Of a stretch of DNA of 12,980 bases, positions 5,561-11,977 are shown piece by piece. A program made the translations under genes and the position numbers. The DNA is from Elusimicrobiota bacterium. Lineage in GTDB: Bacteria > Elusimicrobiota > Elusimicrobia > UBA1565 > UBA9628. The notes beneath the pieces are model-generated. The model did not search any database and was not told where the DNA came from. It saw only the letters and a list, made by a program, of their open reading frames with translations. The stretch's first letter is position 1. Every line of letters begins with the position of its first letter. Location: the NCBI GenBank assembly GCA_016194625.1, contig JACQBB010000026.1:1-12980 (forward strand), given 5' to 3'.

Positions 5561-6865
5561 ATGTCCGAAGCCCCGTCCTACGACGCGATCGTCGTCGGCG
5601 CCGGTCCCGCCGGCCTGTCCGCCGCGATCACGATGGCCCGCGCGGGCCTGAAGGTGGTCGTGCTGGAGCGCGGCGAGTACCCCGGCGCCAAGAACGTGCA
5701 GGGCGCCGTGCTGTACTCGAAGATGCTCCACGAGATCGTCCCCGAGTTCTGGAAGGGCGCCGACGCGCCCGTCGAGCGGCCGATCGTCGAGCAGAAGACC
5801 TGCATCACGACCGACGACTCGTACGTGACGGTCGGCTACAAGTCCCTCAAGTTCCTGGACGGCGTGCCCAACTGCTACTCGATCATCCGCGTCCACTTCG
5901 ACCAGTGGTACGCGAAGAAGGCCGAGGAGGCCGGCGCCGAGGTGTTCTGCGGCGTGATGGTCAAGGACGTGCTGAAGGACGAGAAGGGCAAGGTCGTCGG
6001 CATCAAGACCGCGGAGGGCGACGACCTGACCGCCTCCGTGGTCATCGCGTGCGACGGCGTGAACTCGATCGTCGCGCAGAAGGCCGGCTTCATCGACGAG
6101 CTGAAGCCCTCCGAGGTCGCGCTGGGCGCCAAGGAGGTCATCGCGCTGGACCCCAAGGTCCTCGAGGACCGCTTCCAGCTCAACCCCGGCGAGGGCGCGA
6201 CGATGGAGATGTTCGGCTCGGTCTCCCTGGGCATGCTCGGCTACGCGTTCCTGTACACCAACAAGGAGTCGCTCGCCCTGGGCGTCGGCTGCAAGCTGAC
6301 CGACTACCAGCGCAAGGGCATCCGCCCGTCCGACCACCTGGAGGCGGTCAAGCAGCACCCGCTCGTCAAGAAGCTGATCTCCGGCGGCAAGACGCTCGAG
6401 TACTCGTCGCACCTGATCCCCGAGGGCGGCTACAAGTCCATGCCGCCGCTGGCCAAGGACGGCTTCCTGGTCGCCGGCGACGCGGCGCAGATGACGAATC
6501 CCGCCTACCGCGAGGGCTCGAACCTGGCGATGACCGCCGGCAAGCTGGCCGGCGAGACGGTCATCGAGGCCAAGGTGAAGGGCGACTTCTCCGAGGCGAC
6601 GCTGTCCGCCTACAAGAGCAAGCTCGAGGCGTCCTACGTGCTCTCCGACATGGAGGACATCATGGACCTGGAGGAGCACGTCGAGGGCTCCGAGGGCTTC
6701 CTGGACTTCTACCCGAAGCTCGCCTGCGAGCTGGCGCACCTGCGCTTCTCCGCCGACGGCGTGCCCAAGCGCGAGCACCTGAAGACCGCGCTCGGCATGG
6801 TGTCCAAGCGCGGCTTCCTGCGCGTCGCCAAGGACCTGTTCCCGCTCCGGAAGGTGGCTATCTAA
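5561..6865 (+). CDS. fixC: FixC/ETF:quinone oxidoreductase-type flavoprotein
   Basis: FixC is an FAD protein related to the flavin part of ETF:quinone oxidoreductase; it takes electrons from an electron-transfer flavoprotein (FixAB) and passes them with FixX to quinone at the membrane. The 434 residues match the family length. The Rossmann motif is VVGAGPAGLSAA (11-22), with LERGEYPGAKNVQGAVLY (35-52), ACDGVNS (163-169) and the second FAD motif FLVAGDAAQ (302-310) followed by NPAYREGSNLAMTAGK (313-328), as in FixC. The ATG at 5561 has GGAGG at 5550-5554, 6 bases away. Its stop TAA directly abuts the ATG of fixX (TAAATG), a sign of coupled translation. fixA and fixB are not in the window, so the partner ETF must be encoded elsewhere. 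A geranylgeranyl-reductase-like flavoprotein is the main alternative, but the adjacent fixX argues against it. Confidence 0.93.
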   Translation: MSEAPSYDAIVVGAGPAGLSAAITMARAGLKVVVLERGEYPGAKNVQGAVLYSKMLHEIVPEFWKGADAPVERPIVEQKTCITTDDSYVTVGYKSLKFLDGVPNCYSIIRVHFDQWYAKKAEEAGAEVFCGVMVKDVLKDEKGKVVGIKTAEGDDLTASVVIACDGVNSIVAQKAGFIDELKPSEVALGAKEVIALDPKVLEDRFQLNPGEGATMEMFGSVSLGMLGYAFLYTNKESLALGVGCKLTDYQRKGIRPSDHLEAVKQHPLVKKLISGGKTLEYSSHLIPEGGYKSMPPLAKDGFLVAGDAAQMTNPAYREGSNLAMTAGKLAGETVIEAKVKGDFSEATLSAYKSKLEASYVLSDMEDIMDLEEHVEGSEGFLDFYPKLACELAHLRFSADGVPKREHLKTALGMVSKRGFLRVAKDLFPLRKVAI

Positions 6866-7174
6866 ATGGACATCAAGATCGAGACGACCGTCGAGGCGAA
6901 GCTCGGCACGCTGGAGTGGAAGAAGGCGCCCGAGACCCACATCACCCTCAAGAAGGCCGGCGCCGACGCGCCCTGCGTCACGACCTGCAAGGACAGGCCC
7001 TGCACCACCGTCTGCCCCGCGAAGGTCTACGAGTGGGAGGCCGCGCACAACAAGGTCGTCGTCAACTACGAGAACTGCGTGGAGTGCGGCGCCTGCCGCA
7101 TGCTCTGCCCGTTCGACAACATCGCCTGCGACTGGCCCGGCGGCGGCCAGGGCATCAAGTACAAGTACGGCTGA
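6866..7174 (+). CDS. fixX: FixX-type ferredoxin-like protein
   Basis: This small iron-sulfur protein (102 residues, the normal length) corresponds to the C-terminal [4Fe-4S] domain of ETF:quinone oxidoreductase and works with FixC. Cys residues occur at 37, 41, 46 and 50 (CKDRPCTTVCPAKVYEW, 41-57) and at 71, 74, 77 and 81 (ENCVECGACRMLCPFDNIAC, 69-88). By analogy with ETF:quinone oxidoreductase, C50 plus C71/C74/C77 would hold the cluster; the other Cys could be structural, and a second cluster cannot be excluded from sequence. The start follows the fixC stop without a gap. The gene ends 10 bp from the end of the convergent DUF2442 gene, and no terminator hairpin with a T-run is visible between them. 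Confidence 0.93.
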   Translation: MDIKIETTVEAKLGTLEWKKAPETHITLKKAGADAPCVTTCKDRPCTTVCPAKVYEWEAAHNKVVVNYENCVECGACRMLCPFDNIACDWPGGGQGIKYKYG

Positions 7175-7184
7175 CGCCGGGCCG

Positions 7185-7424
7185 TCAGGCTTCGAGCAGG
7201 GCGGCGACGGAGACGTCCTCGTCGAGCTCGTCCCACCGGATGCCGACGCCCTTGGCGATGAGCCGCCATTTCCGGCGCTGGGAGTCCTTGGCGTCGCGCA
7301 GGCGGGGGAACCAGGCGAGCGGCGCGGCGATACGGCGCCCGTCGGACAGGGAGACGACCATCATCCCCTTGTCGAAAGCGACGTCGGTCGCATAAGCCTT
7401 CGTCTTAGCGGCGGAAGTGCTCAT
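7185..7424 (-). CDS. DUF2442-domain protein
   Basis: The 79-residue protein has the recognisable DUF2442 pattern. YATDVAFDKGMMVVSLSDGR (11-30) is followed by RIAAPLAWFPRLRDAKDSQR (31-50), then KWRLIAKGVGIRWDELDEDV (52-71) and SVAALL. The family is small, of unproven function, and usually sits directly after a DUF4160 gene; such pairs have toxin-antitoxin-like organisation, but a role is not established. Here the ATG overlaps the stop of a truncated DUF4160 remnant (ATGA), so translation may depend on reading of that short frame. It is convergent with fixX. Confidence 0.88.
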   Translation of the reverse strand: MSTSAAKTKAYATDVAFDKGMMVVSLSDGRRIAAPLAWFPRLRDAKDSQRRKWRLIAKGVGIRWDELDEDVSVAALLEA

Positions 7425-7504
7425 CCGTCGATGTGAGCGGGTTCACGGCCTTCATTGCTGAAGAAAAAGAAGCGGCAGTTCCCGTGGCGTTCGACGGTCG
7501 GCAT
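7421..7504 (-). pseudogene. Truncated DUF4160 gene remnant (27 codons)
   Basis: The short frame begins MPTVERHGN and continues RFFFFSNEGREPAHIDG before a TGA that overlaps the DUF2442 start. This matches the N-terminus of DUF4160 proteins (MPTV-R-G--RFFFYSNEG-EPPHIHVE), which normally run on for about 50-60 more residues. The match stops at the HI(H) position, so the middle and end of the gene have been lost, most simply by an internal in-place deletion that kept the junction to DUF2442. It retains a good promoter and could now act as a leader peptide that delivers ribosomes to DUF2442. It is recognised by pattern only. Confidence 0.7.
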
Positions 7505-7535
7505 ATTCGGCCGCCGTCGACGCCCTGACCTTCCC

Positions 7536-7563
7536 AGTATAACAGACCCAAGCCGGGATTCAA
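7536..7563 (-). promoter_or_regulatory. Promoter for the DUF4160 remnant-DUF2442 pair
   Basis: On the minus strand TTGAAT (complement of 7558-7563), a 16-bp spacer and TATACT (complement of 7536-7541) form a good sigma70-type promoter. The predicted start of transcription is about 25 bases before the remnant's ATG (7504). No strong Shine-Dalgarno precedes that ATG. Confidence 0.6.
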
Positions 7564-7584
7564 GGCCGAACGGCGCGACGCGGC

Positions 7585-7676
7585 TATGATATACGCGGAT
7601 GGGTGCGGAATAGTTCCCTTCTTCGTCAAGAAAGTCGCGGACCGCCGACCAGAAAGGGGGGGCGGTTTGGTAAAAT
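7585..7676 (+). promoter_or_regulatory. Leader region of the desaturase gene with two -10-like hexamers
   Basis: The stretch 7505-7698 between the divergent DUF4160 remnant and the desaturase holds no gene beyond the promoter elements. TATGAT (7585-7590) and TAAAAT (7671-7676) are the two best -10 matches on the plus strand. The second would start transcription near 7683, about 16 bases before the chosen ATG at 7699. Neither has a clear -35. The purine-rich run AGAAAGGGGGGG (7651-7662) lies between them. Confidence 0.4.
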
Positions 7677-7698
7677 GCCCTTCGACGGTGCGAGGGAC

Positions 7699-8598
7699 AT
7701 GAACGAGCGTAAGAAGACGGGCGCCGACATCGGCAGCGACCGGCGCGGGGCGCTGGCGCTGGCGCGGGATTGGGGGGCGATCGTCCTGATCGCCTGGGCG
7801 AGCGAGCGGATCGGCGGCTGGCCGGTCTATATCGCCGCGGCGTGGCTGATCGGCGCGTTCCAGTTCGCGATCGGCGAGGCGCTCCTCCACGAGGCCTCGC
7901 ACTTCCACCTGTTCCGCACGCGCGCTTGGAACGACCGTTTCGAAGCGCTGTACGCCCTCCCGTTCCTCATGACGCTGTCCCAGTTCCGCGACGAGCACCT
8001 CGCCCACCACCGCGACGCGGGCACACCCAGGGACGGCCTGCTCGCGGACTACCGCTTGATCGGCCTGTTCGAGCCGAACCCGGACATGTTCTGGCTGTGG
8101 TTCGTGAAGCCGGTGACGGGCTTCGCCGGGTACTTCTACCTGACCAAGCTGTCGCTGAAGCCGTTCCGCTGCGGAGCCAAGCTCGTCGCGTTCTGGACGG
8201 CCGTCGCCGCCGCGGCCTGGGCGCTCGGCGGACTGCGCCTGCTCGCGTTGTACTGGGTCGTGCCGCTGTTCTGGTGCCACGTCTCGTACCTGTACTGGTC
8301 CGAGGTGCAGGACCACTTCGGCACGAAGTCCGGCACGCGCACCGTCGTCGGCGCGCTCAACAACCGGCTGTTCCACAACAACGGCTACCACGCCGTCCAC
8401 CACGCCCGCGCCTGGGTGCCGTTCTACCGCCTGCCCGAGGCGCACGCCGCCTTCGTGGCGGGCGACGGCGCGGACGCCGCCCGCGACCTCTCGTCGGGTT
8501 TCCTCGAGACCTACCGCCAGCTGCGCGACTCCGTCGCCGCGGCTCCCGCCGCGCCGGCTTCCGTCGACGTCCTTTCGTCCGCGGCTGGCTCCCACTGA
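7699..8598 (+). CDS. Membrane fatty-acid-desaturase-family protein
   Basis: Members of this family are integral-membrane di-iron enzymes that desaturate or hydroxylate lipid chains, sphingolipids or carotenoids, using O2 and an electron donor. The 299-residue protein has the three His boxes: HEASH (64-68), HLAHH (100-104) and HAVHH (231-235), plus H206 in QDHFGT. Hydrophobic segments at about 24-35, 44-60, 83-93, 135-148 and 161-195 fit the usual four-helix membrane core. The ATG at 7699 is chosen because GAGGG lies just upstream (close, 2 bases) and the -10-like TAAAAT ends at 7676; an ATG at 7675 and a GTG at 7603 are in frame but would lie within or before that promoter. The gene stands alone, with no ferredoxin or reductase next to it, although the FixX-type protein is nearby on the same strand. 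The substrate cannot be told from sequence; the enzyme implies access to O2. Confidence 0.88.
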   Translation: MNERKKTGADIGSDRRGALALARDWGAIVLIAWASERIGGWPVYIAAAWLIGAFQFAIGEALLHEASHFHLFRTRAWNDRFEALYALPFLMTLSQFRDEHLAHHRDAGTPRDGLLADYRLIGLFEPNPDMFWLWFVKPVTGFAGYFYLTKLSLKPFRCGAKLVAFWTAVAAAAWALGGLRLLALYWVVPLFWCHVSYLYWSEVQDHFGTKSGTRTVVGALNNRLFHNNGYHAVHHARAWVPFYRLPEAHAAFVAGDGADAARDLSSGFLETYRQLRDSVAAAPAAPASVDVLSSAAGSH

Positions 8599-8624
8599 GC
8601 CGGCCATCTGCGGGGCCGTTGATG

Positions 8625-8630
8625 TATAAT
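8625..8630 (+). promoter_or_regulatory. Consensus -10 TATAAT before the OmpR-type regulator (leaderless candidate)
   Basis: An exact TATAAT ends 8 bases before the TTG start codon at 8639. There is no Shine-Dalgarno between them and no clear -35. The transcript would begin at or within a base or two of the TTG. Confidence 0.55.
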
Positions 8631-8638
8631 ATTCGTAA

Positions 8639-9334
8639 TTGCTGAACCGAGTCCTCGTCGTCGACGACGAAACCCAGCAGAGACGGCTCTATCGCCGCCT
8701 GTTGGAGGCCGACGGATACGTCGTGCTCGACGCCGCCTCCGCGCGCGAGGCGCTCCGGGTCGTCGCGGGCGCGGCGTCCCGTCCCGACCTGATCCTGTGC
8801 GACGTCGCGATGCCCGGGACGGACGGCGTCGCCCTCGTCCGGGCGCTGCTCGCGGCGCCGGAGACGTCCGCCATCCCCGTGATCCTGATGACCGGGTTGT
8901 CGATCCCGAGAGGCGTCCTGGACGCCGCCTCCGAGGCGCTCGGCATCGTGCCGGTCTTCGTCAAGGGCGGGGATCCGGCCGCGTTGTTGGAGCGCGCGGC
9001 GCTCCTGATCCGCGCGAATGCTCCGCGCCGGGCGGGCGTCGTCGTCGACCCGCTCAAGAGGGTGGTCCGGGTCGGCGGTCTGCGGCTCCCGGAGCTTCCG
9101 GCGCGACGATTCCAGCTGCTGTGCGCCCTGCTGCGCGAGCCGCGCGAGATGAGCCGCGAGGAGCTCCTGGAGCGGGTCTGGGACGGCAAGGACAACCTCA
9201 ACGTCGTGGACGTGACCGTGCTGCGGCTGCGCCGCGACCTGCGCGGGTACCCGTCCCTGCGGATCGAGACGATGCCCGCCGGCTACCGCCTGGTCGTCGG
9301 CGCGAGCGCCGACGCGCCCATCGCGCCCGTCTGA
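8639..9334 (+). CDS. OmpR/PhoB-type response regulator, TTG start
   Basis: The 231-residue protein has an N-terminal receiver with D9-D10 (VLVVDDET), phosphoacceptor D55 (LILCDVAMPGTDG), T85 (ILMTGLS) and K109 (VFVKGGD). A winged-helix DNA-binding domain follows at about 131-225, with LPARRFQLLCALLREP, REELLERVWDG, VVDVTVLRLRRDLRG and the closing wing IETMPAGYRLV. It should bind DNA as a dimer when phosphorylated. The TTG at 8639 is the only start that gives the complete first receiver strand: the next candidate codons lie inside the conserved VLVVDD region, and an exact -10 sits just before it. The insertion SIPRGVLDAASEALGIV after T85 makes the receiver slightly long. It ends 73 bp before the membrane histidine kinase, which has its own candidate promoter, so pairing of the two is plausible but not shown. 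Confidence 0.9.
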   Translation: MLNRVLVVDDETQQRRLYRRLLEADGYVVLDAASAREALRVVAGAASRPDLILCDVAMPGTDGVALVRALLAAPETSAIPVILMTGLSIPRGVLDAASEALGIVPVFVKGGDPAALLERAALLIRANAPRRAGVVVDPLKRVVRVGGLRLPELPARRFQLLCALLREPREMSREELLERVWDGKDNLNVVDVTVLRLRRDLRGYPSLRIETMPAGYRLVVGASADAPIAPV

Positions 9335-9355
9335 GCCGTTCCTTACAGTCTGAAA

Positions 9356-9384
9356 TGGACTTGTCGTCGGGAAGGCCGTAAACT
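9356..9384 (+). promoter_or_regulatory. Candidate promoter of the histidine kinase operon
   Basis: TGGACT (9356-9361), a 17-bp spacer and TAAACT (9379-9384) precede the ATG at 9408. The -35 matches at four of six positions and the -10 at four of six. The predicted leader is about 17 bases and contains no Shine-Dalgarno. Confidence 0.45.
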
Positions 9385-9407
9385 TGCAACAAGTCGGCCG
9401 ACATCCC

Positions 9408-11522
9408 ATGGATTGGTCCCTGCGCGCCCGCGTCGTCGCCGCGATGAGCCTCGGCCTCCTGCTGCTGTGCTCCGCCAGCGCGGTCTTCTACGGGCGGCTG
9501 AACCGCTTCCTGGAGACGGAGGACTCGGTCGAGCGCGCGCAGAGCACGCTCGCGGCCGCGCAAGTCCTGCTCACCGCGCTCGCGGACGTGGAGACGGCCC
9601 AGCGCGCGTTCGTCCTCACCGGAGACCGCCGCTATCGAGAGCGCCACGACGCGCGCGCCGCGGCCGTGGCGCCGGCCTTGCGGCGCCTGCGCGTCCTCGT
9701 CGACGCCGACCCGTCCCAGCGGCGCCGCGTGGACGCCTTGGAGCCGCTCGTCGCCGCCAAGCTGCGGTGGCTCGCCAGGCTCGGACGCCTGCGCGCGGAG
9801 CGGGGCTTCCCGGCGGCGCTTGAGGCGTTCCGCACCGGCGTCGGCACGTCCTACATGGACCAGATCCGGATCGTGTCCGGCGAGATCCAGGCGCAGGAGG
9901 ACGCGACGCTGGCCGCGCGGCAGGCGCTCTCCCGGGACGACGCCAGGGCCACAATCGGGACGATGGGTGCGCTGATCCTCTGCGCGCTCCTGCTCAAGGT
10001 CGGATGGGCCGTCGTCATCGAGCGGGGCATGCGCCGGCGCGAAGCCGCCGAGGCTTCCTTGGTCGAGAGCGAGCGCCTCCTGTCCAGTCTGCTGGAGGCG
10101 GCCCCCGACCCCATCGTCATCGCCGACTCCGGCGGCCGCATCGTTCTGGTCAACGCGCAGGTCGAGGCGGTCTTCGGTTACGCCAAGCCGGAGATCCTCG
10201 GCCGGCCGGTGGAGACTCTCGTCCCGGAGCGATTCCGCGAGGCCCACGTCCGTCATCGCGCGGACTACGCGCGCAGTCCCGGGCGCCGCATGGGCGCCGG
10301 CCGCGAGCTGAGCGCCGTGCGCAAGGACGGCGTCGAGTTCGCCGCGGACATCACGTTGAGCCCGCTGCGGACGACGCGCGGCGACTGGGCCATCGCCATC
10401 GTGCGCGACATCACGGAGCGCAAGGCGGCTCAGGACGCCGTCCGGGCCGGCCAGGAGCGGCTCGACCAGGCCCTCGAATCGGCGCGGATGGGCGCTTGGG
10501 AACTGGACTTGCGGACCGACCGCTCCGTGCGCACCCTGCGCCACGACCAGATCTTCGGGTACGACGCCCTGCAGGCGGAGTGGGGCGTCGGACGGTTCGT
10601 CGCGGAGCACGTCGTGCCCGAACATCGGGAGCTCGTCGAGCGCGCGCTCGCGCAGGCGCGCCAGGACGGCCATTTCCGCCTGGAGTGCCGGATCGCGCGG
10701 CGCGACGGTGCCGAGCGCTGGATCCGCGCCGAGGGGCGGGTCTTCCGGGACGAGGGCGGCGAGCCGGCGCGGATGGTGGGCGTCGTGGCGGACGTGACGG
10801 ACGAGAAGGAGAAGGAGGACGCTCTGCGCGCGGCCAACTCCCAGCTCGAGGCCGCCAACAAGGAACTGGAGACGTTCAGCTATTCGGTCTCGCACGACCT
10901 GCGCGCGGCGCTGCGCGCCATCGACGGCTTCAGCAAGGCCGTCATGGAGGACTGCGCCGGCAAGCTGGACGCGGAGAGCCTGGAGTCCCTCTCCCGCGTG
11001 CGCGCGGCCAGCCAGCGCATGGCCCAGCTCATCGACGACATCCTCGAGCTCTCGCGCGTCTCCCGCGTCGAGCTCCGGCGCGAGCCGGTGGACCTGAGCG
11101 CCGTGGCGGAGGGGATCGTCGCGGACCTGCGCAAGGCGGACCCGAGCCGCGCGGTCGAGGTCTCCGTGGCCGCGGGACTCGTCGCGAACGGCGATCCGCG
11201 GCTCCTGCGCCTCGTCCTGCTCAACCTCCTCGACAACGCCTGGAAGTTCACCTCGCGGTCGCCCGCCGCGCGCCTAGAGTTCTCCAGCTTCCGCGAGCCG
11301 GACGGGAGCGCCGCTTATTACGTCCGCGACAACGGGGCCGGGTTCGATCCGGCCTTCGCCGGCAAGCTGTTCGGCGTGTTCCAGCGCCTGCACGAGGCCC
11401 GAGAATACCCGGGCACCGGCGTGGGGCTCGCGACGTGCCAGCGCATCGTCCGCCGCCACGGCGGGCGCATCTGGGCAGAAGGCGCGGTGGGGCAGGGAGC
11501 GACGTTCTACTTCACCGTGTAG
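9408..11522 (+). CDS. CHASE3-PAS-PAS membrane histidine kinase
   Basis: The 704-residue protein has a transmembrane helix (8-28), an extracytoplasmic helical CHASE3-type sensor (about 36-178, with VETAQRAFVLTGDRRYRER at 61-79 as the hallmark) and a second transmembrane helix (184-204). Two PAS domains follow (about 220-338, ending VRDITERK, and 351-470), then a short coiled coil (470-490), HisKA and HATPase. The phosphorylated His is H496 in SYSVSHDLRAALRAIDGF; the usual Pro after the H-box Ala is replaced by Ala (RAAL for RAPL). The ATPase has the N box LLNLLDNAWKF (604-614), DNGAGFD (641-647), LFGVFQRLH (654-662) and GTGVGLA (669-675). The kinase resembles those paired with small Rcp1-type receivers, and such a receiver follows 21 bp downstream. 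The ATG at 9408 is preferred over the in-frame TTG at 9384, which overlaps the -10. The sensed signal is unknown. Confidence 0.93.
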   Translation: MDWSLRARVVAAMSLGLLLLCSASAVFYGRLNRFLETEDSVERAQSTLAAAQVLLTALADVETAQRAFVLTGDRRYRERHDARAAAVAPALRRLRVLVDADPSQRRRVDALEPLVAAKLRWLARLGRLRAERGFPAALEAFRTGVGTSYMDQIRIVSGEIQAQEDATLAARQALSRDDARATIGTMGALILCALLLKVGWAVVIERGMRRREAAEASLVESERLLSSLLEAAPDPIVIADSGGRIVLVNAQVEAVFGYAKPEILGRPVETLVPERFREAHVRHRADYARSPGRRMGAGRELSAVRKDGVEFAADITLSPLRTTRGDWAIAIVRDITERKAAQDAVRAGQERLDQALESARMGAWELDLRTDRSVRTLRHDQIFGYDALQAEWGVGRFVAEHVVPEHRELVERALAQARQDGHFRLECRIARRDGAERWIRAEGRVFRDEGGEPARMVGVVADVTDEKEKEDALRAANSQLEAANKELETFSYSVSHDLRAALRAIDGFSKAVMEDCAGKLDAESLESLSRVRAASQRMAQLIDDILELSRVSRVELRREPVDLSAVAEGIVADLRKADPSRAVEVSVAAGLVANGDPRLLRLVLLNLLDNAWKFTSRSPAARLEFSSFREPDGSAAYYVRDNGAGFDPAFAGKLFGVFQRLHEAREYPGTGVGLATCQRIVRRHGGRIWAEGAVGQGATFYFTV

Positions 11523-11543
11523 ACGGCACGCAAGGAGGCTCGC

Positions 11544-11972
11544 ATGACGGAGAAGAAATTCATACTCCTCGTCGAGGATAATCCGGACGACGAGGCGCTC
11601 ACGCTCCGGGCCCTCAAGAAGAACAACGTCGCCAACACGATCGTCGTCGCGCGCGACGGCGCCCAGGCCCTCGAGCTCCTGGTGGGCGAGGGCGCGAAGG
11701 CGGGTCTGCCGACCGTCGTACTCTTGGACCTGAAGCTGCCCAAGGTGGACGGTCTGGAGGTCCTGCGGCGGGTGCGCGGCGACGCGCGCGCGGCGCTGGT
11801 CCCGATCGTGATCCTGACCTCGTCGCGGGAGGAGCAGGACGTGGCCTCCGGCTACAAGCTCGGCGCCAACAGCTACATCCGCAAGCCCGTGGACTTCGAC
11901 CAGTTCGTCGAGGCCGTCCGCCAGCTGGGCCTGTACTGGCTGGTCCTCAACGAGCCGGCCCCGGGGCGCTGA
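11544..11972 (+). CDS. Rcp1-type single-domain response regulator
   Basis: The 142-residue receiver has the EDNPDD block (11-16) typical of Rcp1-like regulators, phosphoacceptor D62 (VVLLDLKLPKVDGLEVL), T92 (VILTSS), and K114 in NSYIRKPVDFDQF. The C-terminal LGLYWLVLNEP is also characteristic of this subfamily. It should take phosphate from the upstream kinase and pass the signal by protein contact, since there is no output domain. AAGGAGG at 11532-11538 lies 5 bases before the ATG, the strongest ribosome binding site in the window. It is in a tight operon with the kinase before it and, 5 bp later, the hybrid kinase after it. Confidence 0.95.
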   Translation: MTEKKFILLVEDNPDDEALTLRALKKNNVANTIVVARDGAQALELLVGEGAKAGLPTVVLLDLKLPKVDGLEVLRRVRGDARAALVPIVILTSSREEQDVASGYKLGANSYIRKPVDFDQFVEAVRQLGLYWLVLNEPAPGR

Positions 11973-11977
11973 CCGCC

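Noticed and set aside
3470..7048. A 1192-codon open frame on the minus strand.
   Set aside because: It lies opposite the TPR, CpaF-like, receiver, fixC and fixX genes, all of which have clear family motifs. Long antisense frames are expected in GC-rich genes, and its His/Arg/Leu/Ala-rich product shows no recognisable domain.
7599..7613. A five-codon mini-frame (ATG to TAG, MGAE) 8 bases after TATGAT in the desaturase leader.
   Set aside because: Its position fits the leaderless pattern, but it is too short to separate from chance and no attenuator hairpins were recognised.
7603..7698. A 32-codon N-terminal extension of the desaturase from a GTG.
   Set aside because: The extension is Arg/Gly-rich, contains the best -10 element, and the conserved family sequence begins after the ATG at 7699.
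8601..8618. Inverted repeat CGGCC...GGCCG after the desaturase, possible terminator.
   Set aside because: The stem is only 5 bp, with no T-run after it, and it overlaps the promoter region of the next gene.
9198..10895. A 565-codon open frame on the minus strand opposite the regulator and kinase genes.
   Set aside because: It is a shadow of the well-supported response regulator and histidine kinase, with no domain and no start signals.
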